Origin: Phenylobacterium sp. J367
GTDB lineage: Bacteria > Pseudomonadota > Alphaproteobacteria > Caulobacterales > Caulobacteraceae
Assembly (NCBI RefSeq): GCF_024699985.1
Contig: NZ_JAJONA010000001.1
Coordinates: 2,598,501 to 2,662,500, forward strand
Reading direction: 5' to 3'
DNA length: 64,000 nucleotides
The notes below the pieces were generated by a model. It searched no databases and had not been told where the DNA came from. It worked only from the letters and a program-made list of their open reading frames with translations. Position 1 is the first letter of the stretch; each line of letters opens with the position of its first letter. Positions 1 through 8,782 of this stretch are shown one piece after another. Both the position numbers and the translations under genes were made by a program.

Positions 1-1
1 C

Positions 2-458
2 GACTTGCGTGAACTCGGCGACATGGCAAAGGCGCGGGGCTTGCGCATCGCCTTTGAGCCGTTGGCATGGAGCCGATGGTTGAACCGCTACGCCGATGCC
101 TGGGCCTGCGTGCAGGCCGTGGACCACCCGGCGCTGGGCCTGACGCTCGACTGCTTCCACCTCTTCCAGCCGGGCGACGGTCCTGGGTTCGTGGATAGCC
201 TAGATCTCGATAAATGCTTCCTGGTCCAACTGTGCGATGGACGGAAAATGGACCTCCCGCCCATCGAGATGGCGCGCCATCATCGCCTGTTCCCCGGCGA
301 GGGCGACTGGCCCGTACGGGGAGCTGGTGCAGCGACTGCAGGCCCGCGGCTACGACGGCTTCTACAATGTCGAAGTGTTCAATGACGAGTATCGGCAGAT
401 GGAGCCGATGAAGCTCGCCCGGCTCGCCCGGGAATCGCTCAACCAACTGTTCAGCTAG
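2..458 (+). CDS. Sugar phosphate isomerase/epimerase-like protein, 3' part, frameshifted
   Basis: C-terminal part of an AP-endonuclease-2/xylose-isomerase-like TIM-barrel protein; the 5' end lies outside the window. The stretch around LDCFHLF and FLVQLCD, then FPGEGDWP and YNVEVFND, is the pattern of the sugar phosphate isomerase domain also seen in 3-dehydroshikimate dehydratases, with metal-binding Asp, His and Glu positions. Substrate cannot be told from this fragment. The frame breaks at position 314: reading DWP directly into YGELVQRL needs removal of one G after CCC. The stop at 456-458 is about 20 bp before the inferred left end of the insertion sequence, so the element sits just behind the gene, not inside it. 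Confidence 0.7.
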
Positions 459-626
459 CTGACAGGAGCCCTTGAGCCAACATCTAAGCCAATGCGTCAG
501 AGACCGGACGCCTCCTGCCTTTGGAGGTCTGCTTTCGGACGCATGGCGAAGGTCCGCTCCTGATGCTGTGGACGGCTCCCCGCCACCGCGGGAGCGTGAG
601 CTTCTGCAGAGCAGGAGGAGCAAGCC

Positions 627-1652
627 ATGGGCCCGGTCGTCACGGTCGGTCTGGATATCGCCAAGTCCGTCTTCCAAGTGCACGGGGTTGATGCAGGCGG
701 CGAGGTCGTTTTCCGGCGGCAGATCAGGCGAGCGCAGTTGTTGCGGTTCTTCGTGGATCAACCGGCCTGCCTGGTGGGGATCGAGGCGTGCGCAACAGCC
801 CATTACTGGGCGCGAGAACTGAGCCGGCTGGGCCACACCGTGCGGCTCATGCCGCCCAGCTACGTGAAGCCCTACGTGAAGCGGCAGAAGAACGACGCGG
901 CCGACGCCGAAGCGATCTGCGAGGCCGTCACCCGGCCGACGATGCGCTTCGTCGAGGTGAAGAGCCCAGAGCAGCAGAGCGTCATGGTCCTGCACCGGGT
1001 GCGCACGATGCTGATGCGCCAGCGGATCCAGCTGTCGAACGCCATTCGTGGCCACATGGCCGAGTTCGGCTTGGTGGCGCCGATCGGGCGGGAGGGCCTG
1101 CAGAGCCTGATCAGGTTGGTCGAAGCGGGTGACCCGTCGATCCCTGAGGAGGCGAGGGCTTGTCTGGAGATGCTGGCCGCGCAGCTAAGCCTGGTGAACC
1201 AGCAACTCCTTGAGACTGACCGCCAGATCCGGGCAAGCGTCCGAGCGAGCGAGGTCGGGCGCAGGCTGATGGGCATTCCGGGCGTCGGGCCATTGCTCGC
1301 CAGCGCCCTCGTCGCCACGGTTGCTGAACCCTCGGCGTTCAAGTCTGGCCGCAACCTGGCCGCCTGGATCGGACTCGTTCCGAAGCAGAACTCCAGCGGC
1401 GGCAAGGAGCGGCTGGGCGGGATCACCAAGCAGGGAGATCGGTACCTGCGCCAACTGATGGTGGTCGGCGCGCTGGCCGTCGTCCGCTATGCCGAGCGGC
1501 ATGGGACACGGCGGCCGTGGCTGGTTCAGTTGCTCGCCAGGCGGCCGACGAAGGTGGCCACCGTGGCGCTCGCCAACAAGATGGCCCGCATGGCCTGGGC
1601 GATCATGACCAGCGGCCAGGGCTACCGCGAGCCGGAACTCCGAGCGGCCTAG
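627..1652 (+). CDS. IS110-family transposase (DEDD)
   Basis: 341-residue transposase/recombinase. The N-terminal RuvC-like DEDD domain shows GLDIAK (first Asp), GIEACATAHYW (Glu) and KNDAADAEAI (the two further Asp). The C-terminal Transposase_20 domain carries GIPGVGPLLASALVA and the WIGLVPKQNSSGGK block with the conserved Ser that acts as nucleophile in this family. Length and motifs are full, so the enzyme looks intact and potentially active. Family members cut and paste through a circular intermediate and choose target and donor sites with a bridge RNA encoded in the element's own non-coding flank. Confidence 0.95.
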   Translation: MGPVVTVGLDIAKSVFQVHGVDAGGEVVFRRQIRRAQLLRFFVDQPACLVGIEACATAHYWARELSRLGHTVRLMPPSYVKPYVKRQKNDAADAEAICEAVTRPTMRFVEVKSPEQQSVMVLHRVRTMLMRQRIQLSNAIRGHMAEFGLVAPIGREGLQSLIRLVEAGDPSIPEEARACLEMLAAQLSLVNQQLLETDRQIRASVRASEVGRRLMGIPGVGPLLASALVATVAEPSAFKSGRNLAAWIGLVPKQNSSGGKERLGGITKQGDRYLRQLMVVGALAVVRYAERHGTRRPWLVQLLARRPTKVATVALANKMARMAWAIMTSGQGYREPELRAA

Positions 1653-1993
1653 AAACCAGCGCCTCGGCGCACCAAGCTTGGGAAGGGCGGTGACAGACTA
1701 ACGCATCCAGCCGGTCGATACCGAAGGACAGGAAAACCCAGTTGCGCCAGGGCGCCTCGAGCGCGTGCTTTTGGTCGGGACCGGTCCTCGCGGAAGGCAT
1801 TATGGCCAGCGGCCACGTGAGCCGCACCAACAGGTCGAACACATGGCCGCACCGACCAGCTCAGCGGAAGTCCAGAACACCCTTGCCAATGGGGAGCCGT
1901 CCACACATGGCGCATCGCTGACGTTCGGCAGCTCCACTTTCGGGCGGCGTGGTCCAGCGTTCGGCGCGCTGGGAATGAAGGCATCGGCTTGGA
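1653..1993 (+). ncRNA. Candidate bridge-RNA region in IS right flank
   Basis: Non-coding 340 bp between the transposase stop and the candidate right-end repeat. In IS1111-group elements this flank encodes the bridge RNA that pairs with target and donor DNA. No reading frame here looks like a protein. I did not fold the region, so exact RNA ends are unknown; the call rests on family knowledge and position. Confidence 0.3.
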
Positions 1994-2272
1994 GACACGC
2001 GCGTGCCGTTACCGCGCCGGCCAGGCCCAAGGCTACGTCTTGTGGCTCCCGGCCGTCGGTGATGACCTGATGACCACGTGCTTGGCTAGCTGCGCAGGAG
2101 CTTGATTGCGAGCTGTAGCAGGCCCGCTGTTGGTGGATCAAACGGGGAACGGGCTTCGGGACTATGGGTCCCGGAGCAGCGCGAAAGCTGCGTTCTGTTC
2201 CGGTTTCCACAAAGGTGACGTCAGGCCCTATCGACGCAAATTCCCTTTGCGGATAAGGCCGTTGCGCCGGCC
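1994..2272. other. Intergenic stretch between IS and tRNA-Leu
   Basis: No convincing coding sequence; the short frames in it have no recognisable domain. It must hold the promoter of the tRNA gene. I see no remnant of an integrase or a duplicated tRNA 3' end. Confidence 0.5.
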
Positions 2273-2354
2273 GGGGACATGGCGGAACTGGTAGACGCAA
2301 GCGACTTAAAATCGCTCGGAGTGATCCGTCCGGGTTCGACCCCCGGTGTCCCCA
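2273..2354 (+). tRNA. tRNA-Leu (anticodon UAA)
   Basis: Acceptor stem GGGGACA pairs with TGTCCCC (2347-2353). The anticodon arm is AGCGA-CTTAAAA-TCGCT, giving anticodon TAA for Leu TTA codons. A class II variable arm (CGGAGTGATCCG) and a T arm CCGGG-TTCGACC-CCCGG follow. Position 2354 is the discriminator A. The 3' CCA is not encoded. TTA codons are rare in a genome of this GC content, so this is a minor isoacceptor. Confidence 0.95.
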
Positions 2355-2372
2355 CCGCCGCCGGCGCGCGGC

Positions 2373-2681
2373 TCAGGCGGCGTCGCGCTTCCGGTGCGCC
2401 AAGAGGGCGATGAGGGCGGCGGCGGCGGCCAGCGCTGCCGCCGAAGCGGCGACCGGGTGCGCCTTGGCCTCGTCGGCGGCGCGCCTGGCGACCGCCTTGG
2501 CGCGGGGGCCGGCCTCGGCGGCGAGCTGCTCGGCGGCCTCACGGACGGCGACCGCCGCCTTCGAGATGGCGTCCTCGGCGCCGCAGCCGACGGTCTCGGC
2601 CGCCTCCTTCAGCGCCAGGGCGACGTCCTCCAGGGTGTGCTCCAGGTCGCGCCGCACGGCGCGGGTGATGGTCTTGCTCAT
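2373..2681 (-). CDS. DUF883-like (ElaB/YqjD family) small membrane-anchored protein
   Basis: 102 residues: an amphipathic, Ala-rich helical N-terminus (roughly 1-70) followed by one hydrophobic helix (about 78-95) and a short basic tail HRKRDAA. This matches the layout of ElaB/YqjD/DUF883 proteins, which sit in the inner membrane by a C-terminal helix and associate with ribosomes in stationary phase in E. coli. The family assignment rests on architecture and the length; function here is inferred. It lies downstream of the MBL nuclease gene on the same strand. Confidence 0.6.
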   Translation of the reverse strand: MSKTITRAVRRDLEHTLEDVALALKEAAETVGCGAEDAISKAAVAVREAAEQLAAEAGPRAKAVARRAADEAKAHPVAASAAALAAAAALIALLAHRKRDAA

Positions 2682-2747
2682 GGCGAAGCCTCCTGTCCAA
2701 CCACCGCCTCTGGTCCCACGGCCGGCGAAGCCTGGCTTTGAGGCAGC

Positions 2748-4345
2748 TCAAAACCCCGGCTGGGCGCCCCCGAGGCGGCGCGACAGGTCCGCGATCAACG
2801 CCTCGCGGTCGGCGTCGTTCGGCGCGGCGGCCAGGCGCTCGTCGAGGTCCAGCAGCAGCTGGGCGCGGAGGTTGTGCCAGTCCTCGCGGGCCGCGGCCGG
2901 GGCGAGCAGCCGGGCCGGGCCCGCCACGGGCTCGATCGCGGCGCGCGTCAACCGGAAGGTGGCGTCGAGGCGCGGGATGACGATCTGGCCGGCGGGGAGG
3001 CCGTTGGCCGCGAGCCTGGCCGCCAGAGCCTCCAGCGCCTCGGGCTCGCCGTGCGCCAGGAAGACCTTGCCCGCCACCGGCCCCCGCGCGAGGGCCCAAT
3101 CGGTCAGGCCCTGGGCGTCGGCATGGCCGGAGTAGACGTCCATCGACCGGATGCGGGCGCGGACGACGACGTCCTCGCCCTGGATCTTCACGCGCCGCGC
3201 GCCCTCCACCAGCAGGCGCCCGAGCGTGCCGCTCGCCTGATAGCCCGGGATCAGCACGGTGGCGCGGCGGTCCCACAGGTGCCGCTTGAGGTGCTTGCGG
3301 ATGCGGCCGGCGTCGCACATGCCGCTCGCCGCCACGACGATCCGCCAGCCGCCGAGGCGGTCCAGCTCGTCGCTCTCCCACGGCTCGCGCAGGAACTTCC
3401 AGACGGTCGCCCGGGCGGAGGCCCGCGAAGGGATTGCGGCCGGCTTCCCGCAGCCAACCGTGCTGCCGGAACACCTCGGTCGCCTCGATGGCCAGGGGCG
3501 AGTCCAGGAAGATGTCGACCGGCGGGATGTCGCCGCCGTGCATGAGCGTCATCACGTCGGCCAGCAGCTCCTGCGAGCGCTCCACGGCGAAGGCGGGGAT
3601 GATCAGCGGGCCGCCGGCCGCCCGCGCGTCGTTCAGCTCCTGGGCGAGCCGCCGGCGGCGGCCGGCGGGGATCCAGGGCCGGCCGCTCGCGGGCGCCGTA
3701 GGTGGATTCCAGGATCAGGTGGTCAACGCCCGCGGGCCCTTTCGGGTCGGGCGCATAGTCCCGGCCGCCGGGGCCGAGGTCGCCCGAGAACAGCAAGGTG
3801 AGCGGACCCTCCTCGGTGGCGACGCGGACCTCCACCGAGGTCGAGCCGAGGATGTGGCCGGCCTCCCAGAACACCGCCTGCACGCCGGGCGCCACGTCCA
3901 CCTCGCGGCCCAGCCGCACGGTGCGGAACAGTTCGACCGCATCGGCGCCGTCGCGGGCCGTGTAGATCGGCTCGACAAGGGGGCGGCCCCGGCGCTCGTT
4001 GCGCCGGTTGAGCTGGCGGACCTCGCTCTCCTGGATGTCGCCGGCGTCGGGCAGCATCACCGCGCAGAGATCCCGCGTGCCGCTGGTCGCTAACACCGGG
4101 CCCTCGAAGCCGGCCCGCATCAGCTTCGGCAGCAGGCCCGAGTGGTCGATGTGGGCATGGGTCAGCAGGACGGCGTCCACGTCGCGCGCCTTGAAGGGAA
4201 ACGGCTCGTAGTTGAGGGCCTTCAGGGTCTTGGAGCCCTGGAACATGCCGCAGTCGATCAGCATCGTGGCCCGCGGGGTCTGCAGCCGCGCGCAGAAGCC
4301 GGTGACACAGCCGGCGGCGCCGTGGAAGGTGAGCTGGACCGTCAT
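2748..4345 (-). CDS. Beta-CASP metallo-beta-lactamase RNA/DNA-processing nuclease, two frameshifts
   Basis: Member of the metallo-beta-lactamase RNA-specificity family (YSH1/KH-less CPSF-like, about 530 residues when repaired). Seen: N-terminal HGAAGCVTG, the zinc motif THAHIDHSG, HILGSTSVEV and the SGDLG block, then the beta-CASP part with DSPLAIEAT and the C-terminal SGHAD motif. Such proteins act as RNA endo/exonucleases. The reading frame breaks twice, by one extra base in the G run 3667-3670 and one in CCC 3422-3424; the parts on either side join cleanly (LDP-AGRRRRLAQEL, NPFA-ASARATVWKF). The start MTVQLTFHG at 4345 is preferred to 4387 because the fold begins there. Confidence 0.8.
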
Positions 4346-4443
4346 CCGTGCGACTATCGCCCCATCGGCGGCCGGGCGTCGTGACAATCATCAATGCGGC
4401 GCTGGCCGGCGACAGCCCTGAATGGGCTCACGCGAGGTCCGCC

Positions 4444-5052
4444 ATGAAGCACGCCGTCATCGTCGCCCACCCCCGCAGGCGCAGCTACACCCTGGCCGTG
4501 GCCGCCGCCTATGCGGAGGCGGCCCGGTCGCTGGGCCACGCCGTCGAGCTCCGCGACCTCTATCGTATCGGCTTCGATCCCAGGCTGCAGGCTGCGGAAC
4601 TGCCCGACGAGGAGGGGATGACCCCCGGCGACGATGTCCTGGAGGAGCGCCGGCGCCTGAGCGACGCCGATGTCTTCGCACTGATCTATCCCCTCTGGTT
4701 CAACGCCCCGCCGGCGATCCTCAAGGGCTACGTGGACCGGGTGTTCTCGGCCGGCTTCGGCTACGAGCTGACCCCGCAGGGGGCGGTGCCCCTTCTGGAG
4801 GGGCGGAAGCTGATCAGCTTCACCTCGTCGGGCGCGCCGGAGACCTGGCTGCAGACGACGGGCGCCCTGCCGGCGCTGCGCACCCTGTTCGACAACCACG
4901 TCGCGACGATGTGCGGCCTTACGGTCGTCGACCATGTCCATGTGGGCGGCCTGGTCGCCGGCCTCACCGAAGAGGCCATGGACCAGATCCTGGAGGACGT
5001 CCGGACGGGCGTGACGCGCCGCTTCGCAGCGCCCGAGATCGTCGAGCCCTGA
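4444..5052 (+). CDS. NAD(P)H dehydrogenase (quinone)/flavodoxin-like reductase
   Basis: 202-residue flavodoxin-fold protein of the MdaB/KefF/NQO1 family. It starts with the beta-strand VIVAHPRRRSYT where the family has HP.....S, and carries the FMN/active-site block DVFALIYPLWFNAPPAILKGY and the later GYVDRVFSAGFGY. Expected role: FMN/FAD-dependent two-electron reduction of quinones with NAD(P)H in the cytoplasm, limiting redox cycling. Start 4444 (MKHAVIV) is used because the fold begins there; an in-frame upstream start at 4348 would overlap the divergent nuclease start. Confidence 0.85.
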   Translation: MKHAVIVAHPRRRSYTLAVAAAYAEAARSLGHAVELRDLYRIGFDPRLQAAELPDEEGMTPGDDVLEERRRLSDADVFALIYPLWFNAPPAILKGYVDRVFSAGFGYELTPQGAVPLLEGRKLISFTSSGAPETWLQTTGALPALRTLFDNHVATMCGLTVVDHVHVGGLVAGLTEEAMDQILEDVRTGVTRRFAAPEIVEP

Positions 5053-5397
5053 TCAGCGCACGGCCATCTCATTGATGTAGGCCGTCAACTGCCGGGCCTC
5101 CTCGGGGGAGATGAAGACCGGGGGCATCTCGTAGTGGCCGTCGCGGGAGATCTGCCCGAGGCGGTGCTCGAGGCTGAGCGGGTTGAATTTCAGCGACAGG
5201 TCGCGGAAGCGGGGCGCGGCGCTGGACGGGCTGTCGCCCGTCGGGCCGACGGCGTGGCAGCCGGCGCAGGCCCGCCAGGCGAGCCGTTCCCCGGCCAGGG
5301 CGCTGGGCGAGAAGGCCCCGCCGGCCGCGGGCTCCCGCGACGTCGCGCAGGCGGCGGCCAGCAGGCCCAGGGCCAGGATGGAGACGTTGCGCAGCAT
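5053..5397 (-). CDS. Small cytochrome c lipoprotein
   Basis: 114 residues. Lipoprotein signal LALGLLAAAC with lipidated Cys17, then a single heme-attachment motif CAGCH (44-48) and a likely axial Met in HYEMPPVF. The size and layout fit a class I monoheme cytochrome c tethered in the periplasm. Electron partners are not indicated by neighbours. It ends directly against the stop of the quinone reductase gene (convergent, no gap). Confidence 0.8.
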   Translation of the reverse strand: MLRNVSILALGLLAAACATSREPAAGGAFSPSALAGERLAWRACAGCHAVGPTGDSPSSAAPRFRDLSLKFNPLSLEHRLGQISRDGHYEMPPVFISPEEARQLTAYINEMAVR

Positions 5398-5570
5398 GGA
5401 GCCCTCCGGGACGATGCGCCACAGTACGGCGATCCGGCGCCTCGGCCTTGACCGCCGTCAAGGCCGCCGGCGGGCAGGACCGGAAATTCTGGCCCGCGCC
5501 GTAGGATTTCTTCGGGTGCGGAGGGCCCGTGGCCGCCTACCTAATGCCCCAGACCATTCCGGAGCTTTGG

Positions 5571-6641
5571 ATGCCCACGCTTTTCGATCCGATCCAGGTC
5601 GGCGACCTCACCCTCAAGAACCGCATCGTCATGGCGCCCCTGACCCGTTCGCGGTCGGGCGCCGAGCGCGTGCCCGGCGAGATCGTCGCCCAGTACTACG
5701 CCCAGCGCGCCTCGGTGGGCCTGATCCTCACCGAGGCCACCTCGGTGACGCCGATGGGGGTGGGCTACGAGGCCACGCCAGGCATCTGGTCCGACGAACA
5801 GACGCAGGCCTGGAAGAAGGTCACCGATGCGGTCCACGCCAAGGGCGGGACGATCTTCATGCAGCTCTGGCACGTGGGACGGATCTCCGACCCGAGCCTG
5901 CTGCCGGGGAACCAGCCGCCGGTGTCGGCGAGCCCGGTCGCGGCCAAGGGCGAGGTCAGCCTGCTGCGCCCCAAGCGGCCCTATCCCGTGCCGCGGGAAC
6001 TCTCGGTCGCGGAGATCGCCGAGGTGGTGGAGGCCTACCGGAAAGGGGCCGAGAACGCCAAGAGGGCCGGCTTCGACGGCGTCGAGCTGCACGGCGCCAA
6101 TGGCTACCTGCTCGACCAGTTCCTGCAGGACAGCGTCAACCGGCGCACCGATCAGTACGGCGGCTCCATCGAGAACCGGGCGCGCCTGATGTTCGAGGCG
6201 GTGGACGCGGCGATCTCGGTCTTTGGGCCGGGCCGGGTCGGGCTGCACATCGCGCCGCGCGGCGACGCCCACGACATGGGCGACTCGGACCTGCTGGCGA
6301 CCTTCAGCTACGTGGCCGAGCAGGCGAAGGCGCGGAACCTCGCCTTCCTGATGGCCCGCGAGCACGTGGCCGACAGCAGCATCGGGCCGAAGCTGAAGCG
6401 CATCTTCGGCGGCGTCTATATCGCCAACGAAGGCTTCAAGGGCGCCGAGGACGCCCAGGCTGTGATCGACCGCGGCGACGCCGATGCGGTCGGCTTCGGC
6501 AAGGCGATCATCGCCAACCCGGACCTGGTGGAGCGCCTGCGCACCGGCGCGCCGCTCAACGAGTGGAACTTCGCGACCTTCTACACGCCCGGCCCGGAGG
6601 GCTACATCGACTACCCGGCGCTCGAAACCGAGGCCGCCTAG
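5571..6641 (+). CDS. Old yellow enzyme / N-ethylmaleimide reductase-type alkene reductase
   Basis: 356-residue FMN TIM-barrel oxidoreductase. Seen: N-terminal LFDPIQVGDLTLKNRIVMAP, the MQLWHVGR block, the HGANGYLLDQFLQD signature and RTDQYGGSIENR. The family reduces activated C=C bonds (enones, maleimides, nitro esters) with NADPH. ATG 5571 is preceded by GGAG at good spacing and matches where the fold begins; a GTG at 5529 would add 14 residues without homology. The downstream peroxiredoxin starts 26 bp after the stop, so the two may be co-transcribed as a redox-stress pair. Confidence 0.93.
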   Translation: MPTLFDPIQVGDLTLKNRIVMAPLTRSRSGAERVPGEIVAQYYAQRASVGLILTEATSVTPMGVGYEATPGIWSDEQTQAWKKVTDAVHAKGGTIFMQLWHVGRISDPSLLPGNQPPVSASPVAAKGEVSLLRPKRPYPVPRELSVAEIAEVVEAYRKGAENAKRAGFDGVELHGANGYLLDQFLQDSVNRRTDQYGGSIENRARLMFEAVDAAISVFGPGRVGLHIAPRGDAHDMGDSDLLATFSYVAEQAKARNLAFLMAREHVADSSIGPKLKRIFGGVYIANEGFKGAEDAQAVIDRGDADAVGFGKAIIANPDLVERLRTGAPLNEWNFATFYTPGPEGYIDYPALETEAA

Positions 6642-6667
6642 GCGGCCTCTCAAGCGGAGGAATCCCC

Positions 6668-7330
6668 ATGGCGCTCGCGCTCGGCGACACCGCCCCGAAC
6701 TTCCAGGCCGAGACCACCGAAGGCCGGATCGATTTCCACGAATGGCTCGGCGACCAGTGGGGGGTGCTGTTCAGCCACCCGAAGGACTTCACCCCGGTCT
6801 GCACGACCGAACTCGGCGCCGTCGCGCGCCTGAAGCCGGAGTTCGACCGGCGCGGCGTGAAGGTCATCGGCCTGTCGGTCGATCCCGTCGACGACCACGG
6901 TCGCTGGGCCAAGGACATCGAGGAGACCCAGGGGACCGCCCTGAACTACCCCCTGATCGGCGACACGGACCTCTCGATCTCGAAGGCCTGGGGCCTGCTG
7001 CCGGCGGCGGTGGAGGGCGGCTCGCAGGGCCGGACGGCGGCCGACAACCAGACGGTGCGCAACGTCTTCGTCATCGGGCCGGACAAGAAGATCAAGCTGA
7101 TCCTGGTCTATCCCATGACCACGGGCCGGAACTTCGACGAGATCCTGCGGGTCATCGACAGTCTCCAGCTCACCGCCACGCACCGGGTGGCGACGCCCGC
7201 CGACTGGAAGCAGGGCGAGGACGTGATCATCGCGGGCTCGGTCTCCAACGAGGAGGCGAAGACGCTCTATCCGAACGGCTGGAAGGCGCCGAAGCCCTAC
7301 ATCCGGATCGTGCCGCAGCCGGGCGGCTGA
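6668..7330 (+). CDS. 1-Cys peroxiredoxin (AhpC/TSA, Prx6 type)
   Basis: 220 residues. The peroxidatic Cys is in HPKDFTPVCTTELG; no second resolving Cys is evident, and the C-terminal 1-cysPrx_C extension with WKQGEDVIIAGSVSNEEA is present, as in Prx6-type enzymes. It reduces H2O2 and organic hydroperoxides in the cytoplasm. The start ATG 6668 follows GGAGG. It lies 26 bp downstream of the old yellow enzyme gene. Confidence 0.95.
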   Translation: MALALGDTAPNFQAETTEGRIDFHEWLGDQWGVLFSHPKDFTPVCTTELGAVARLKPEFDRRGVKVIGLSVDPVDDHGRWAKDIEETQGTALNYPLIGDTDLSISKAWGLLPAAVEGGSQGRTAADNQTVRNVFVIGPDKKIKLILVYPMTTGRNFDEILRVIDSLQLTATHRVATPADWKQGEDVIIAGSVSNEEAKTLYPNGWKAPKPYIRIVPQPGG

Positions 7331-7434
7331 ATCCGTCCGGCGCGCCGCTCCCGGGAAGCCGGCCGACGCCCGGGTTGAGGGACCGGTCGGCGGCGTGCGT
7401 ATATGCTGCGGACGAACGTCTTGCGGAGTGACTC

Positions 7435-7728
7435 GTGGCCGACCGGCTGGACAGCCTGCTGCTGGCGCTGAAGCGGCAGCCCGCCGACCGGCGGCTCGAC
7501 CAGCTCGAGCCACGGGTGTGGCAGGCGCTGGACGAGGCGCGGCCCGCGCCGGGCCCCGCCGGCGCGGGCTTCGCCCTGCGGGTGTCGGCGGTGGTCGGTG
7601 CGTTGTTCCTCGGCGTCGCGGCCGGTGGCCTGGGCGCGACCGACTCGTCCTCGCGCGAGGACGAGATCTCGGTCTTCTCGATCGGGCCGCAGCTCGCGCC
7701 GTCGACCCTCCTCGAGGGCCGCGGATGA
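7435..7728 (+). CDS. CnrY-like membrane anti-sigma factor
   Basis: 97-residue protein with a charged cytoplasmic N-terminus (ADRLDSLLLALKRQP, about 1-45), one transmembrane helix (about 47-66) and a short periplasmic tail. This is the size and layout of CnrY/NccY (about 95 residues), which holds the ECF sigma factor CnrH at the membrane. Sequence similarity is weak by eye, so the call rests on layout and the next two genes: a CnrX-like sensor starting within its stop (ATGA) and an ECF sigma factor. The start is GTG at 7435 behind GCGGAG. Confidence 0.65.
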   Translation: MADRLDSLLLALKRQPADRRLDQLEPRVWQALDEARPAPGPAGAGFALRVSAVVGALFLGVAAGGLGATDSSSREDEISVFSIGPQLAPSTLLEGRG

Positions 7729-8164
7729 AGGGTGTCGGCCGTGGCCTGCTGCTGACGCTTGTCCTGACCATGATAGCCGGCGCCGTGGGCGCCTGGGCCG
7801 CGGTCACCTACATGGAGTCGCGCCGCACGCCCCCTCGCTGCACGAGTTCGTGCATGGGGAGCTGAAGCTCACCGCGGAGCAGGATGCGAAGCTCGACCAG
7901 CTCGAGCAGGCCTTCGCCGTCCGCCGGCGCATCCGCGAGGCCGAGCTCAGGTCGGCCAATGCCGAACTGGCCGCCGCCATTCAGGTCCGGCACGAGTATT
8001 CCCCCGAGGTGCAGGCCTCGGTCGAACGCTTCCATCACGCGATGGGCGAGCTCCAGAAGGAGACCATCGTCCACGTGCTGGAAATGCGCCGGGTGCTGAC
8101 GCCGGAGCAGGCGCGGAAGTTCGACGCCCGCGTTGCAGAGGCCCTGACCGAACCCACGCCGTGA
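7725..8164 (+). CDS. CnrX-like periplasmic metal sensor, frameshifted
   Basis: About 146 residues when repaired. One N-terminal membrane anchor (VGRGLLLTLVLTMIAGAV) is followed by a helical periplasmic domain of the heavy-metal-resistance (CnrX/ZraP-like) fold. The CnrX ligand pattern can be read directly: HEFVH (two His spaced by four), a Glu near FAVRRRIREAEL, and VHVLEM (His and Met spaced by four), matching the 3-His/Glu/Met site used for Ni/Co sensing in C. metallidurans. The frame breaks in the C run 7830-7834, where one C appears to be missing. The gene overlaps its neighbours by 4 bp on each side, so the three are translationally coupled. Confidence 0.8.
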
Positions 8165-8736
8165 GCAATGCCGGCGCCGACGAGCTGGAGCTCGCCCGAC
8201 GGGCGGCCGACGGCGACGAGCGCGCCTTCACCGCCCTGATGCGCAGCCACAAGGAGGCGCTCTACCGCTTCGTGCGCCGCCACGTGGGCGAGCCGGACGC
8301 CGCCTATGAGGTGGTGCAGGAGACCTTCGTCGCCGCATGGAAGGCGCTCGGCCGGTTCGACGGCCGGCGGTCGTTCGCCACCTGGCTCAGGGCCATCGCG
8401 CTCAACAAGTGCCGCGACCGCGGCCGGCGGCTGGCGGTGCGCCGCGCGATCCTCGGCGACCGCGACCTGGAGAGCCCGGAAGCCCGGCGGCAATCCGACG
8501 GAGGACCGGACCCGGAAGCCGCGCTGGCCAGCGCGCAGGACCTGCGCCGGCTGGACCGCGCCATTTCCCGCCTGCCACAGAACCTGAAGGAGCCGCTGCT
8601 GCTCACCTGGTTGGAGGAGATGAGCCAGCAGGAGGCGGCCGACCTGCTGGGGATCACCGTCAAGGCGGTGGAGACGCGGGTCTACAGGGCTCGCCAGCAG
8701 CTGGCCGAGGCCCTAACAGGGCGCTCACGGCGGTGA
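8161..8736 (+). CDS. ECF RNA polymerase sigma factor, CnrH-like
   Basis: 191-residue ECF sigma factor with sigma2 (EALYRFVRRHVGEPDAAYEVVQETF, helix 2.2 and DAAYEVVQETF) and sigma4 (LPQNLKEPLLLTWLEEMSQQEAADLLGITVKAVETRVYRARQQL region with the helix-turn-helix). It starts at GTG 8161 inside the stop of the CnrX-like gene (GTGA). Position suggests it is sequestered by the CnrY-like protein and freed when the CnrX-like sensor binds metal, then drives its own operon and perhaps the copper genes beyond. The promoter it recognises cannot be named from this window. Confidence 0.9.
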   Translation: MSNAGADELELARRAADGDERAFTALMRSHKEALYRFVRRHVGEPDAAYEVVQETFVAAWKALGRFDGRRSFATWLRAIALNKCRDRGRRLAVRRAILGDRDLESPEARRQSDGGPDPEAALASAQDLRRLDRAISRLPQNLKEPLLLTWLEEMSQQEAADLLGITVKAVETRVYRARQQLAEALTGRSRR

Positions 8737-8782
8737 GGGATCGCGAGCCCGGCTGCGTATCAGCCATAGAACCGAAGGGCCG

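Larger units (their letters stand above)
479..1993 (+). mobile_element. IS110-family insertion sequence, probably IS1111 group
   Basis: One DEDD transposase with long non-coding flanks (about 150 bp left, 340 bp right) and no terminal inverted repeats, as usual for IS110-family elements. A candidate imperfect subterminal inverted repeat joins 486-497 (AAGCCAATGCGT) to the complement of 1979-1990 (AAGCCGATGCCT), 10 of 12 matching. Subterminal repeats and a long right flank are marks of the IS1111 group, in which the bridge RNA is encoded at the right end. The ends given here assume a few bases outside each repeat and are inferred, not proven; the resulting 1.5 kb length fits the family. Confidence 0.55.

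Noticed and set aside
2106..2294. A short frame reaching into tRNA-Leu
   Set aside because: It runs into the tRNA gene and has no recognisable features.
479..2354. Genomic island or prophage integrated at tRNA-Leu
   Set aside because: There is no integrase, no duplicated tRNA 3' end, and the only mobile element is the IS, which does not touch the tRNA.
5183..7330. A 715-codon open frame running across the old yellow enzyme gene into the peroxiredoxin
   Set aside because: Only its last 220 codons (the peroxiredoxin) have homology; the rest is an Arg/Pro/Gly-rich out-of-frame shadow, common at this GC content.
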